Notes: a model not told the origin generated them from the sequence alone. A stretch of 64,000 nucleotides of DNA from Nocardiopsis mwathae (GCF_014201195.1 NZ_JACHDS010000001.1:4216001-4280000), one strand, 5' to 3'; shown: positions 46,671 to 56,621, counted from the first letter of the stretch. A program made the numbers and translations.

Positions 46671-48750
46671 CGACGGCCCGCAGGTGGCGGTCGCCGCGCA
46701 GGGTGTTCTGCAGATCCAGGAGCGGTTCGCCCGAGGCGTCGCGGGTGACGCGGGTCCAGGACCCGTCGGAGTGCATCCGCCAGGAGGAGGTGCTCTCCGC
46801 CATCGCCAGATCCATCATTCCCACCAGGCGCATCCGGTGATCGGGGTCGGTCACCTCGATGAGCGCTTCGACCCGGCGGTCGAGATTGCGCGGCATGAGA
46901 TCGGCGCTGCCGATCCAGACCTGCGGTTCCCCCCCATTCTCGAAGATGAAGACGCGTGAGTGTTCCAGGAACCGTCCGAGGATACTGCGCACGCGGACGG
47001 TCTCGGACAGGTCGGGGATGCCGGGGCGCAGTACGCAGCTGCCCCGGACCCACAGGTCGACGGGGACCCCCACGCGGGAGGCCTCGTAGAGTGCGTCGAC
47101 GATCTCCTCGTCGACGAGCGAGTTGACCTTCATCCGGATCCGGGCGGGCTCGCCCTGGGCGTGCTTGTTCATCTCGTTCTGGATCAGCCCCATCAGCGAC
47201 TCGCGCAGGCCGCCGGGGGCGACGAGCATCCGCCGGTACTCCTTCTTCCGGGAGAAGCCGGTGAGCCGGTTGAACAGGTCGCTGAGGTCCTCGCCCACCT
47301 CGGGGTCGGCGCTGAAGAGCCCGAAGTCCTCATAGACGCGCGCGGTCCTGGGGTTGTAGTTGCCGGTGCCGATGTGGCAGTAGCGGCGCAGCGAGCCGTC
47401 GCGTTCCCGGCGCACGATGAGGGAGAGCTTGCAGTGCGTCTTGAGGCCGACCACGCCGTAGACGACGTGGCAGCCGGCGTCCTCCAGTTTGCGCGCCCAC
47501 TGGATGTTGTTCTGCTCGTCGAAGCGCGCCTTGATCTCGACGAGCGCCACGACCTCCTTGCCGGCGCGGGCGGCCTCGATGAGGGAGTCGACGATCGGGG
47601 AGTCGCCGCTGGTGCGGTACAGGGTCTGCTTGACGGCCACGACGTTGGGGTCGGTGGCGGCCAGGGCGAGGAACCGCTCGGTGGTGGCGGTGAACGACTC
47701 ATAGGGGTGCTGGACCAGCAGCTCCCGGTCGCGGATCGCCGCGAAGACGTCGTCGTTCATGAGCCGCCGGGGCTCGACGGGCACCATCGGAGGGAAGGAG
47801 AGTTCGGGGCGGTCGAGGTCGGCGATCTGGCCGAGCCCGGCCAGGTTGAGCGGTCCGGGAACGCGGTAGACCTCCTCCTCTTCGGCTCCGAGTTCCTTGC
47901 GGAGGATGTCGAGTACGTCGTCGGAGATGGTCTCCTCGACCTCCAGGCGCACCAGCGGCCCGAAGCGGCGGCGCAGCAGCTCGTTCTCCAGGGACTGGAC
48001 GAGGTCGTCGGTCTCGTCCTCGTCCACTTCCAGGTCGACGTTGCGGGTGACCCGGAACGCGTGGTGCTCCATGACCTGCATGCCCTCGAAGAGCTGCGGC
48101 AGGTGCGCGGCGATGACGTCCTCGACCGGGACGAAGTTCTCGCTGTAGACCTCGATGAAGCGCGGCAGCACCGAGGGCACCTTGATGCGGGCGAAGGTGT
48201 CGCGCCCGGTCTGCGGGTCGCTGACGGTGACGGCCAGGTTGAGGGAGCGCCCGGAGACATAGGGGAAGGGGTGGGCGGGGTCGACCGCGAAGGGCGTGAT
48301 GACGGGGTAGATGGACCGCCGGAAGAACCGGTGCATCCGCTGGCGGTCGGTGTCCTCCAGGTCGCCCCAGCGCAGGATCCGGATTCCGGCCTCGGCGAGC
48401 GCGGGCCGCACCGAGCCGTGGAAGCAGCGGGCGTGGCGCAGCATCAGGTCGTGGGAGACCTCGGAGATGCGCTCCAGCAGGTCGCGGGGGTGGTGGCCGC
48501 TGGAGGAGGCGACGGCCAGCCCGGTCGCCAGGCGCCGTTTGAGCCCGGCGACCCGGACCATGAAGAACTCGTCGAGGTTGTTGGAGAAGATGGCGAGGTA
48601 GCGGGCTCGCTCCAGGAGAGGGATATCGGTGTCCTCGGCGAGTTCGAGCACGCGCTGATTGAAGCGCAGCCATCCCTCTTCACGATCCAGGTAGCGGTCC
48701 GCAGGAAGGTTGTCGCCACTCTGACCCATGTACACCGGTTCCACGCTCAC
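46663..48750 (-). CDS. ppk: Polyphosphate kinase
   Basis: The 695-residue enzyme has the PPK1 layout: N-terminal helical [20 protein letters not shown], then [16 protein letters not shown], and the catalytic His regions [15 protein letters not shown] and [20 protein letters not shown]. It makes inorganic polyphosphate from ATP, reversibly. The GTG at 48750 with GGAGGAG 10 nt before it is preferred; an ATG at 48729 is an alternative. It is the first gene of a ppk-mutT1 operon with overlapping ends. Confidence 0.95.
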   Translation of the reverse strand: MSVEPVYMGQSGDNLPADRYLDREEGWLRFNQRVLELAEDTDIPLLERARYLAIFSNNLDEFFMVRVAGLKRRLATGLAVASSSGHHPRDLLERISEVSHDLMLRHARCFHGSVRPALAEAGIRILRWGDLEDTDRQRMHRFFRRSIYPVITPFAVDPAHPFPYVSGRSLNLAVTVSDPQTGRDTFARIKVPSVLPRFIEVYSENFVPVEDVIAAHLPQLFEGMQVMEHHAFRVTRNVDLEVDEDETDDLVQSLENELLRRRFGPLVRLEVEETISDDVLDILRKELGAEEEEVYRVPGPLNLAGLGQIADLDRPELSFPPMVPVEPRRLMNDDVFAAIRDRELLVQHPYESFTATTERFLALAATDPNVVAVKQTLYRTSGDSPIVDSLIEAARAGKEVVALVEIKARFDEQNNIQWARKLEDAGCHVVYGVVGLKTHCKLSLIVRRERDGSLRRYCHIGTGNYNPRTARVYEDFGLFSADPEVGEDLSDLFNRLTGFSRKKEYRRMLVAPGGLRESLMGLIQNEMNKHAQGEPARIRMKVNSLVDEEIVDALYEASRVGVPVDLWVRGSCVLRPGIPDLSETVRVRSILGRFLEHSRVFIFENGGEPQVWIGSADLMPRNLDRRVEALIEVTDPDHRMRLVGMMDLAMAESTSSWRMHSDGSWTRVTRDASGEPLLDLQNTLRGDRHLRAVDG

Positions 48751-49001
48751 GGCACGCAGACTCCTCCACCCGCATGAACCAGCATGGACAACTGGACACC
48801 ACTGTGCTCTCGTCCACGTCATGAGGACGTCAGGTAGTCCATACCCGTTATCCGGGTCTTCGCGCACCTCAATTGCAACGTACACCCCGATCTTCCCCCA
48901 TATGGGTCACAAGTGGACAGAGCAACCATGACCGATGCGGTTACGGGAGCGCGCTCCGCGACAGGGGGAAGCCGAGGGGACCGACGGTCCGCCGGGCGGG
49001 G

Positions 49002-49292
49002 TCAGCTTCGGGCGGCCACCGCGCCGGCGGCCATGACCGCGACCATCGCGCCCTCGATCGCCCGGATCACCTGGCGGACCACCGCGCCGAACGCGTCGTT
49101 GTCGACGACCGCCCGCATCCGCTGCCTGCGCTCGGCTCGCGGCAGCTCGGGGAAGAGCTTGCCGTCGATGCCCATCGCCCCGGCCAGCGCCACGGCCACC
49201 TCGGTGGAGTCGGCCAGCGGACGCCCCGTCATCGGATCATGGCAGGTAAGCAGCAGGTCCTCGGCCAGGATGGTGCCGTCGGTGTGGGTCAT
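49002..49292 (-). CDS. Short GPP34 (GOLPH3)-like protein
   Basis: The 96-residue protein starts with ILAEDLLLTCHDPMTGRPLA, which matches the N-terminus of bacterial GPP34-domain proteins. It continues VAVALAGAMGIDG and ends with IRAIEGAMVAVMAAGAVAAR, like the GPP34 C-terminus. The usual 200-230-residue protein has a middle part missing here. The deletion seems clean, with no frameshift visible. It may be a remnant or a regulatory mini-version. GOLPH3-like proteins bind membrane phosphoinositides in eukaryotes; the bacterial role is unknown. Confidence 0.65.
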   Translation of the reverse strand: MTHTDGTILAEDLLLTCHDPMTGRPLADSTEVAVALAGAMGIDGKLFPELPRAERRQRMRAVVDNDAFGAVVRQVIRAIEGAMVAVMAAGAVAARS

Positions 49293-49420
49293 ACCTCTCC
49301 CCCGTTGTGCTTTCGGCGCCGCTCGGCGCGTTCAGCGTGCACGACCTTCCCGGCTTCATGCGATGACGGAACGGCGCTTTGTAAGATGGGCCACTCCCTA
49401 GGAGGCCCAGGGAGGTCCAG

Positions 49421-49687
49421 ATGACACCGCGTGTGTGGGCTCGGATCGCCGACTGCCTCGATGGCACCCCCAAGACCGTCCTGCTGCCGGGGTCCGAGGC
49501 CGTGTCCATTCCGCAGAGCGTGCGGCACCTCGTCCACGTCGACCCGGTGGCCGACGACCGGATGATCGCGGTGCGCGCCTACAGTCGCGGCCCCGGCGCC
49601 ACCGACACCTGGGAATGCCGACACTGCGGCGCCCCGAACAGCAGCAACTCGTCGGGCAAGTGCCGCACCTGCGGCAGGTACCAGTAG
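49421..49687 (+). CDS. Zinc-ribbon protein of unknown function
   Basis: The 88-residue protein has a C-terminal zinc ribbon with CRHC and CRTC pairs (WECRHCGAPNSSNSSGKCRT) and an N-terminal part with no known motifs. AGGTCCAG lies before the ATG at 49421. It might be a small RNA- or protein-binding factor. It is transcribed on the plus strand and converges on the CPBP gene, with an almost immediate stop-to-stop gap. Confidence 0.7.
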   Translation: MTPRVWARIADCLDGTPKTVLLPGSEAVSIPQSVRHLVHVDPVADDRMIAVRAYSRGPGATDTWECRHCGAPNSSNSSGKCRTCGRYQ

Positions 49688-49696
49688 CCCGCCCCC

Positions 49697-50680
49697 TCAG
49701 AACAGGGCGTCGGTCAGCGGGATCAGCGCCAGCGTGGTGATGCAGGCGTGCAGGCCGAAGTTGAGCCAGATGTTGCGGTACCGGGACCACAGGTAGCCGT
49801 ACATCAGCCCCGCCACCCCCTGCACGCTGATCGCCATGGCGATCGCGACCCCCAGGTCGTCGGGGTAGGTCGCGGCGAGCACACCGGCCACCCCGTAGCA
49901 CAGGGACGCGAGCACGATGCCCGGCCACCGGCCCAGCAGGATCTCCAGCCGGGTCTGCAGCATCGCGCGAAAGAACACCTCCTCCAGCAGCGAGGTCCCC
50001 GCGATGCTGAGCGCGACCACCACCAGCAGCGCGTAGTTCTCCGGTATCCGCCCCAGGTCGGGCGGCTGGGAGGCCCACGGGGCGAACACCATCGCCAGGT
50101 AGGCGGCGACCGCCCCCAGCCCGGCCCAGCGCCACGGCTCGCCCACCCGCGTTGCGAGGCTGCCCAGGTCGGGGCCGCTGACATGGCGCATGACCCCGCA
50201 GCTGCCGATGAACACCGTCGGCAGGATCAGCAGGAAGATCACCTTGGACGTGTAGTAGGACAGCGCGCACACCGACGCGTCGACCAGGCAGAACACCGGG
50301 TAGAGGAAGAGGTCGCCGAGGTAGAAGCCGAGCATGCAGCCGAACAGCACGGCGATCTCGGCACCGCCGGACCGCCCGCCCAGCCGGTCGCGGACCCGCC
50401 GGGCCAGGTCGCCCTCCGGGGCGCGCCAGGGCAGCGCCCGGATGAGCAGGAGCACAACGGCGACGGGGACCCACAGCGTCCACAGCGGCCCCGGGCGGTA
50501 GTCCTCGGAGGTGGGGATGGTGGTGTGGCCGGCGGCCAGCAGGAAGGCCCCGGACGTGAGGAAGGCCACGACCCCGGCGAGCAGTACGGCGTAGCCGACG
50601 CGCCGGGCGCCCTCGGCGGGGATCGCCGACGGCGTCGCGGTGGTGGTGGTGTCCCTCGGGTTGATCTCTCCCCCTCTCAC
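49697..50680 (-). CDS. CPBP-family intramembrane metalloprotease
   Basis: The 327-residue protein has about eight helices and the CPBP motif 1 EEVFFRAMLQTRLE, followed by motif 3 residues in WSRYRNIWLNFGLHACITT. CPBP (Abi/Rce1-like) proteins are membrane metalloproteases, some involved in prenyl-protein processing or bacteriocin immunity. The GTG at 50680 is a guess; the reading frame stays open to a GTG at 50818, and no clear ribosome site is seen. It is one of two adjacent paralogues. Confidence 0.8.
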   Translation of the reverse strand: MRGGEINPRDTTTTATPSAIPAEGARRVGYAVLLAGVVAFLTSGAFLLAAGHTTIPTSEDYRPGPLWTLWVPVAVVLLLIRALPWRAPEGDLARRVRDRLGGRSGGAEIAVLFGCMLGFYLGDLFLYPVFCLVDASVCALSYYTSKVIFLLILPTVFIGSCGVMRHVSGPDLGSLATRVGEPWRWAGLGAVAAYLAMVFAPWASQPPDLGRIPENYALLVVVALSIAGTSLLEEVFFRAMLQTRLEILLGRWPGIVLASLCYGVAGVLAATYPDDLGVAIAMAISVQGVAGLMYGYLWSRYRNIWLNFGLHACITTLALIPLTDALF

Positions 50681-50860
50681 GCCCGGGGCGCACGCCACGA
50701 CCGGACCGGAAAACGCGAAAAAGCCGGGCACGTGGGCACCTGGCGGTTGGAGACCGGGCGGAGCAGCGGGGGACCTCCGCACACCGGCGTCGGGGAGACA
50801 TCTTCCCCTCACCAGCACTTTACCTGAATGGCATTGTTACGTGACCATTCGCGGCCTTGG

Positions 50861-51769
50861 TCAAAGAATGAGTAGAGATGGGGCCGCGATGAGGAGGGTC
50901 ACCCCTCCGTGCAGCAGGATGTTGAGCCACAGGTTGCGGTAGCAGGTCCACACGTAGCCGTAGAGCACGCCCAGCGCACCGTAGATGAGCAGCGCGTCGA
51001 CCACGCCGGTGAGGAACCCGTCGCCGGGCAGCGGATCGGACTCGATGTGGGCGCCCAGGAGCGCGTAGGTGAGAGCGAAGATCAGTGCGGTGAGCAGCAG
51101 CCCGCCCCAGCGCCCGAGGAGCCGTTCCAACCGGGTCTGCACCATGCTGCGGAAGAAGATCTCCTCGGGCACGGCGACCGCGAAGAACCCGATCGCGGCG
51201 GCGAACAGGACCAGTTTCGGCGTGGGCGGCGAGGTCGGGTAGACGGCGAGGGCCGCGACGGCGAAGCAGGCGAGCACCGGCACCAGCCCGAGCCAGCGCC
51301 TCCCCTCCGAGACCCGCAGGACGTGCGAGGGCATGGCGGTGCCGTAGCCGGACAGGGTGTATCCGGCGCGGTCGACGAAGAGGATCGGCAGCACGAACAG
51401 GAAGACGATCCGCACCACCGGGGTGTAGGGCACATCGGGGCCGAGCTGCCCGAAGACGTAGGCGAGCAGGGCCGATCCGCCGACGAAGCATGCGAGGAAG
51501 AACAGCAGCCAGGTCAGCTCGACCCCGATGGGGTGGCCGCGCAGCGCCCCCCAGGTGCGGTCGTCCAGGGCACGCAGGTAGCCCCGGTCGGTGAGCACCC
51601 AGGCCAGCGCCACACCGGTCAGCCCGGGCAGCCACACCGCCTCGGGGGCCGGTGCACCGAACCACGTCAGGTCGCCGGGCGGGGTGTCCTGCAGGGTCAG
51701 TGCGATCGCCAGCACCACCGCGCCGCAGAACAGCACAGCCGCCAGTGCCCACCTGTACGCCATCGCCAC
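50861..51769 (-). CDS. CPBP-family intramembrane metalloprotease (paralogue)
   Basis: The 302-residue protein has the same architecture: EEIFFRSMVQTRLERLLGRW and TCYRNLWLNILLHGG match the previous gene. Both share the sequence around the glutamates (E(V/I)FFR(A/S)M(L/V)QTRLE), which points to local duplication. The GTG at 51769 has GGGGGAG seven bases before; an ATG lies 6 bp downstream. It is followed by a 180-bp gap and the first CPBP gene. Confidence 0.82.
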   Translation of the reverse strand: MAMAYRWALAAVLFCGAVVLAIALTLQDTPPGDLTWFGAPAPEAVWLPGLTGVALAWVLTDRGYLRALDDRTWGALRGHPIGVELTWLLFFLACFVGGSALLAYVFGQLGPDVPYTPVVRIVFLFVLPILFVDRAGYTLSGYGTAMPSHVLRVSEGRRWLGLVPVLACFAVAALAVYPTSPPTPKLVLFAAAIGFFAVAVPEEIFFRSMVQTRLERLLGRWGGLLLTALIFALTYALLGAHIESDPLPGDGFLTGVVDALLIYGALGVLYGYVWTCYRNLWLNILLHGGVTLLIAAPSLLIL

Positions 51770-51874
51770 GCGTCTTCTCCCCCGGTCTGAGCATCAGTCT
51801 GCCCGGAGGGACACTGAAAGCAGTGCAATGACCACCGTATGTCGCATTTCCGAGGACGTGTCGGTGGCCGCGGC

Positions 51875-52342
51875 TCACCCTTCGCCGGCCCGCTCCAGGG
51901 CCGCCAGCGCGGTGACCGCGCCCAGTTCCCAGCACGCCTCCCGGTCGTCACGGCCGACCTCGCCGACCACCGCCACCGGCGGCCGGTGGCGCTCCCACGA
52001 CATGCCTTTGGCGACGGCCTCCACCGCACGCACCGCACCGGTGGTGTCGTTGTTCCCGTGCACGTAGAGGGCATAGGGCAGGCCGACGGTGTCGTTCAGG
52101 CAGGGGTAGTACACCGTGTCGAAGAAGTGCTTGAGGGCGCCGGACATGTAGCCGATGTTCGCGGTGGTGCCGAGGACGACGGCGTCCGCGGCGAGCACGT
52201 CGGGCACGGTCGCGCCGAGGGCGGGGCGGGTGACCGCCTCCACCCCCTCGATCTCGTCGCTGCGCGCGCCCTCCAGCACCGCTTCGAGCATGGTCTGCAT
52301 CGAGGGCGAGGGCGTGTGGTGGACGATGAGCAGTCGGGCCAT
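51875..52342 (-). CDS. Flavodoxin-like/NADPH-dependent FMN reductase family protein
   Basis: The 155-residue protein starts ARLLIVHHTPSPSMQTMLEA, with the phosphate-binding loop replaced by HTPSPSM. A later strand and helix read AADAVVLGTTANIGYMSGAL, FFDTVYYPCLND. This is a flavodoxin-fold protein of the WrbA/NADPH-dependent FMN reductase group. The substrate is unknown. It lies 87 bp downstream of ectD on the same strand and could be co-transcribed with it. Confidence 0.8.
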   Translation of the reverse strand: MARLLIVHHTPSPSMQTMLEAVLEGARSDEIEGVEAVTRPALGATVPDVLAADAVVLGTTANIGYMSGALKHFFDTVYYPCLNDTVGLPYALYVHGNNDTTGAVRAVEAVAKGMSWERHRPPVAVVGEVGRDDREACWELGAVTALAALERAGEG

Positions 52343-52429
52343 GCCTCCAGGGTGGCACGGCCCGGCGCTCCCCCGATGACCACGGCGACGTCGGAGACGC
52401 AGCGGGCGGAACCGACGCCCGCTGCCGCG

Positions 52430-53338
52430 TCAGACCACCGGGGTGACGTCGCGCGCGCCGAGGAACGGCGGGCGGTGCGACGGCGCCGCGAAGGGCTCCA
52501 CGCAGGCGTTCTCCACGCTGTTGAACACGATGAAGATGTTCGACCGCGGGAACGGCGTGATGTTGCCGTTGGAGCCGTGCATGCAGTTGGAGTCGAACAT
52601 GATGGCGCCGCCGGCGGGACCGGTGAGCACGTCGATGCCGTGCTTGGCGGCGAGGATCGACAGGCTGTCCTGGTCGGGCGTGCCGATCTCCTGCTGCTTC
52701 AGCGACTCCTTGTAGTGGTTCGCCGGGGTCGCGCCGACGCAGGACACGAACGTCCGGTGCGAGCCGGGCATGATCATCAGCGAGCCGTTGTGCTCGTAGT
52801 TGTCGGTGAGCGCGATGGAGATGCTCACGGCGCGCATTCGCGGCATCCCGTCTTCGGCGTGCCAGGTCTCGAAGTCGGAGTGCCAGTAGAAGTCGGTACC
52901 GCTGAACCCGGGCTTGGAGTTGACCCGGCTCTGGTGCACGTAGACATCGCTGCCGAGGATCTGCCGGGCGCGCCCCACAACGCGCGGATCGCGCACGAGG
53001 TCGGCGATGACGTCACTGATCCTGTGGACCTCGAAGATCGACCGGACCTCGTCGGACTCCCGCTCGACGATGACGCGCTCGTCCTTCCTCAGCTCCTCGT
53101 CCTCGCCGAGGCGGCGCAGCTCCGAGCGGTACTTCTCCACTTCCTCGGGCGTGAGCAGCGAATCGATCTGCAGGTAGCCCTTGTCGTCGTAGGAGTCCAG
53201 CGCGGTGCGGTCGATGGGGCCGTCGTTCTCGCCCCAGACCACGGCGTCGCGCCGGTACAGCAGTGACGGGAATCCGTCCTTGCGGGTCGGGTAGTCGTCC
53301 ATGGTCGGCTGCTCGAAGTCGGTCGTCAACACAGTCAT
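52430..53338 (-). CDS. ectD: Ectoine hydroxylase
   Basis: The 302-residue 2-oxoglutarate-dependent dioxygenase carries the iron facial triad H153, D155 and H254. It has the EctD signature FYWHSDFETWHAEDGMPRM and the CMHGSNGNITP segment. It hydroxylates ectoine to (4S,5S)-5-hydroxyectoine. The ATG at 53338 is chosen because GAGGGG lies 7 nt before it; an ATG six bases upstream is possible. A strong hairpin separates it from ectC, so it is partly uncoupled from the biosynthetic genes. Confidence 0.95.
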   Translation of the reverse strand: MTVLTTDFEQPTMDDYPTRKDGFPSLLYRRDAVVWGENDGPIDRTALDSYDDKGYLQIDSLLTPEEVEKYRSELRRLGEDEELRKDERVIVERESDEVRSIFEVHRISDVIADLVRDPRVVGRARQILGSDVYVHQSRVNSKPGFSGTDFYWHSDFETWHAEDGMPRMRAVSISIALTDNYEHNGSLMIMPGSHRTFVSCVGATPANHYKESLKQQEIGTPDQDSLSILAAKHGIDVLTGPAGGAIMFDSNCMHGSNGNITPFPRSNIFIVFNSVENACVEPFAAPSHRPPFLGARDVTPVV

Positions 53339-53494
53339 GGCCATACCCCTCGGGGTTTCGCTCCTTCGCGCTCGTGAGTGCTCTACAACTGCCGTTCGTG
53401 CTCTTCTCGTGTGTTCCTTCCTTGTCCTTGTCCTTGTCCGTCGAGGTCGGCCCCTGCGGGCCGGGCGGCGGCGCCGCAGGCGGGGCCCCATGGG

Positions 53495-53534
53495 GGCGGG
53501 CGCGGGCGGCCTCTGGTGGCCGCCCGCGCCCGCC
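53495..53534. terminator. Perfect 17-bp hairpin between ectC and ectD
   Basis: GGCGGGCGCGGGCGGCC (53495-53511) pairs perfectly with 53518-53534 around a 6-nt loop (TCTGGT). It lies 6 bp past the ectC stop and 156 bp before the ectD start. It probably terminates or attenuates transcription, or stabilises the ectBC mRNA 3' end. Confidence 0.75.
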
Positions 53535-53540
53535 CGGCGG

Positions 53541-53975
53541 CTACTCGCTCGCGGCGGCGCTCCGCCCGACACCGGCCGCCGGTGCGCCGTCCTCGGTGAG
53601 CAGCGGGTACACGCCGTTCTCGTCGTGCACCTCGCGGCCGGTCACCGGCGGGTTGAAGACGCACAGCACCCGGAAGTCCGTCTTGGGCCGAACGGTGTGC
53701 TTCTCGTGCCCGTTGAGCAGGTAGAGCGTGCCCGGGGTGATGGTGAACGTCTCCCCGGTCTCGTCGTTGGTGAGCTCGGCCTCGCCCTCGATGCAGTGCA
53801 CGAGTTCGATGTGGTTGGCGTACCACATGCTCGTCTCCGTCCCCGCGTACAGGACGGTCTCGTGGAAGGAGAAGCCCACGCCGTCCTTGGCGAGGACGAT
53901 CCGGCGGCTGCGCCAGGTCTCGGTCTGGATGTCGGCGTCGGTGCCGTCGACATCCTTCAGGCTGCGAACGATCAC
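53541..53975 (-). CDS. ectC: Ectoine synthase
   Basis: The 144-residue cupin has the iron ligands Glu57, Tyr85 and His93, identical in number to those reported for Sphingopyxis EctC. Flanking motifs are [20 protein letters not shown] and [19 protein letters not shown]. It cyclises N-gamma-acetyl-2,4-diaminobutyrate to ectoine. The GTG at 53975 has GAGGAG 9 nt upstream. It lies 129 bp after the ectB stop. Confidence 0.97.
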   Translation of the reverse strand: MIVRSLKDVDGTDADIQTETWRSRRIVLAKDGVGFSFHETVLYAGTETSMWYANHIELVHCIEGEAELTNDETGETFTITPGTLYLLNGHEKHTVRPKTDFRVLCVFNPPVTGREVHDENGVYPLLTEDGAPAAGVGRSAAASE

Positions 53976-54104
53976 GCTCTCGTACTCCTCAATGCCGTGC
54001 TTCGGCCGCGGGCGACCGAATGCGGGCCCCGGGCAGCGCCCGGACCCTCTGGTGTTCCTCCGCTGCAATTGTGCGGCCCAGGCGGGCCGCCGCGCAGGGG
54101 CTTG

Positions 54105-55370
54105 TCAGGCGGGCTGTGAGATTTTCACCGCGGCGCGCGCCGCCTCGGCGATGATGTCCAGCCCCTGCTCCAGCTCCTCCTCGGTGGTGGTGAGCGCCGG
54201 CAGGAGCTTGGCGACCTCGTCCTCCGGACCGGAGGTCTCGATCAGCAGGCCGCGCTGGAAGGCCTCACGGCTCACCGCCTGGGCCGCGCCCTCGCGTTCG
54301 AAGGCCAGGCCAGCCGCCATACCGCGGCCGCGGACGTGCGCCCCGGCCTCGGCGAACTCCTCGGCGATGGCGCTGAGGCGGCGGTGGATGAGCTCGCCCT
54401 TGGCAGCGGTGCCCTTCTGCAGCTCGTCGTCGCGCCAGAAGTGGTTCAGCGCGGCGGCACCGGTGACGAACGCCGGGTTGGGGCCGCGGAAGGTCCCGTT
54501 GTGCTCGCCGGGCCCCCACACGTCCAGCTCCCGCTTGAACAGGGTCAGGGCGAGCGGGATGCCGTATCCGCTGATGGACTTGGACAGCGTGACGATGTCC
54601 GGCGTGATGCCGGCCTCTTCGAAGCTGAAGAAGCCGCCGGTACGGCCGCAGCCCATCTGGATGTCGTCGACGATGAGCAGAATGCCGTGGTCCTTGCACA
54701 GGTCGGCCAGGCCCCGCAGCCACTCGGCGCCGGCGACGTTGATACCGCCCTCGCCCTGCACCGTCTCGACGATGACGGCGGCCGGCTTGTCCAGGCCGCT
54801 GCCGCTGTCCTCCAGGACGCTGCGCAGCCACAGGAAGTCCGGCGTCTCGCCGTCCATGTAGTTGTCGTAGGGCATGGTGTTGACGTGGGTCAGCGGCACG
54901 CCGGCGCCACCGCGCTTCATCGAGTTGCCGGTGACGGCCAGCGCGCCCAGCGTCATGCCGTGGAAGCTGTTGGTGAAGTTGACGATGACTTCGCGGCCGG
55001 TGATCTTGCGGGCCAGCTTCAGGGCGGCCTCGACGGCGTTGTTCCCGGCGGGGCCGGGGAACTGCACCTTGTAGTCGAGCCCGCGCGGGCCCAGGATCAC
55101 GTCGCCGAACGTCTGCAGGAACTCCCGCTTGGCCGTGGTGTAGGCGTCGAGGCTGTGCACGATGCCGTCGCCCGCGAGGTAGTCGATGAGTTCGGATTTC
55201 AGGACGGGGTTGTTGTGCCCGTAGTTCAGGGAACCCGCCCCCGCGAAGAAGTCGAGGTACGGCCGCCCCGACTCGTCGTAGATGTAGCTGCCTCGCGCCT
55301 CGTTGAAGACGACCGGCCAGCTACGGCAATAGCTCCGGACTTCGGATTCGAGGCGGTCGAAGATCTCCAT
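54105..55370 (-). CDS. ectB: L-2,4-diaminobutyrate aminotransferase
   Basis: The 421-residue fold-type I aminotransferase has the PLP Lys in TLSKSISGYG and the family features FPGPAGNNAVEAALKLARK and DDIQMGCGRTGGFFSFEE. It converts aspartate beta-semialdehyde and glutamate to L-2,4-diaminobutyrate, the first ectoine step. The ATG at 55370 is in context with the family start EIFDRLESEV. It is the first gene of ectB-ectC-ectD. The expected upstream neighbour ectA is missing here and lies about 3 kb away. Confidence 0.96.
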   Translation of the reverse strand: MEIFDRLESEVRSYCRSWPVVFNEARGSYIYDESGRPYLDFFAGAGSLNYGHNNPVLKSELIDYLAGDGIVHSLDAYTTAKREFLQTFGDVILGPRGLDYKVQFPGPAGNNAVEAALKLARKITGREVIVNFTNSFHGMTLGALAVTGNSMKRGGAGVPLTHVNTMPYDNYMDGETPDFLWLRSVLEDSGSGLDKPAAVIVETVQGEGGINVAGAEWLRGLADLCKDHGILLIVDDIQMGCGRTGGFFSFEEAGITPDIVTLSKSISGYGIPLALTLFKRELDVWGPGEHNGTFRGPNPAFVTGAAALNHFWRDDELQKGTAAKGELIHRRLSAIAEEFAEAGAHVRGRGMAAGLAFEREGAAQAVSREAFQRGLLIETSGPEDEVAKLLPALTTTEEELEQGLDIIAEAARAAVKISQPA

Positions 55371-56621
55371 CGTGTGTTCCTTGGTTCCTTTCCCCAGGTT
55401 CGTGGGCTCGGGGCGGTGACGACGGGGTCGGTCAGGATGGATGGTCGGTCGGGGTCCGCCGCGAAGCGGGCGGCGGGCCGCCGCGCCCTGGTTCCCCGGG
55501 GGTTCTCCCCCTGGGGACCTGCGGCGGAAGGTGCCGGGTGTGAAAGTCGGGGGTCCGCTCCGGCCCGGCGGCGCACGCTCGCGCCGGGAGGGCGGAAGGA
55601 GTGGAGACCGCGGCTGCACTCGGCGCCGTGGATGCCTCTGGAAGGGGTGCGGCTCGCGCGACGTCGCGAGCTCCGGTAGGGCCGAACATATGTCGCGGAA
55701 GGCGTCGGACACGGTGTCCGGAACCGGCCTCGACATGCCGGCGAAAGACGGTGTCAGGGCCGGAGTGTCCCGGCTGTGGCCGACGGCCGCCCGACGCGCC
55801 TCCTGTCGAGCGCACGCCGACGGGTCCCACGCCGAGAGTGACTACAGCGGGGTGATCCCCGGTGTCCGGTCGGTCGCGGGTTCCGGCGTCGATCTGTTGG
55901 TGAGGCACGTCGATGGAACATAGCGAACGTTTCTGAGCAGCGATTTCCTTGACGTCGGAAACCATGTTTCGATGCTGCTTCCCCGGGTAGGGCTCGTTTA
56001 TTTAGCGCCTACCGTCACTTTCCGTCGCCACTGCCGGGGCTGTGCGCCGCACCGGCCGACCCCCCGCGGGCGCCGTACTCACCAGCGGTTTCGGAACGCT
56101 GTTCGGAGCGATTGCGCACCCCGTGCGAGGGAAGGGCATCACGAGTATCGCGCCTATTGCCGCTCAAACATAGAGCAAGCGCAGCAAATCTTAAGGGTGG
56201 GCTACATCACACGAATTCGGGTGAATGCTCGCGACATACGCGGGACGGGCACCCGTCACCGCTCCGACGTGCGGCGCTACTCACATCCGCGCACGTCGGC
56301 ACGGCCGAGAGAAGGCACCCCCGGGCCACTCGGCCATTCTCCGGCACGGCGTCACCCGATTCGTGATATCGGCGTTACGCCAACGTAACCGAAATGGCCT
56401 TCGCGAAGTTGAAAGACCCTGGAATTTTTAGCAGACTTTGCGTAGTACGACCCGCCGTAGTACTACAATCGGTCGCGGCGCGCTGAGGGTCCTCTACGCG
56501 GTCTCGCGCACGTCTTCCACGTAGGGATCGCACCACACGGGTCTCGCCACGCGAGGCCTCGACAGGCCGGTGGAGCTCCGCCACTCCCACCGGACACCGA
56601 GCCAGGGAACGGAGGCGCCTG
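55371..56621. other. 1.25-kb region without recognised genes upstream of ectB
   Basis: I find no supported gene. Reading frames of 80-180 codons exist but encode Arg/Pro/Gly-rich, nonconserved products, and none resembles EctA, AskEct or EctR. The GC-rich part near ectB (55441-55680) would form a structured leader. The part at 55925-56470 is distinctly AT-richer and holds the whiB promoter and possibly the ectB promoter. A small RNA cannot be excluded. Confidence 0.6.
56441..56469 (+). promoter_or_regulatory. whiB promoter with repeated CGTAGTAC elements
   Basis: A strong -10 box TACAAT (56464-56469) is preceded by two direct copies of CGTAGTAC at 56441-56448 and 56456-56463, fifteen bases apart. 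A regulator binding these sites would control transcription of whiB, which starts 153 bp downstream. Confidence 0.5.

Noticed and set aside
55432-55965. 177-codon minus-strand frame in the usual ectA position
   Set aside because: It has no GNAT or EctA motif and is rich in Pro, Arg and Gly. True ectA is at 58426-59073.
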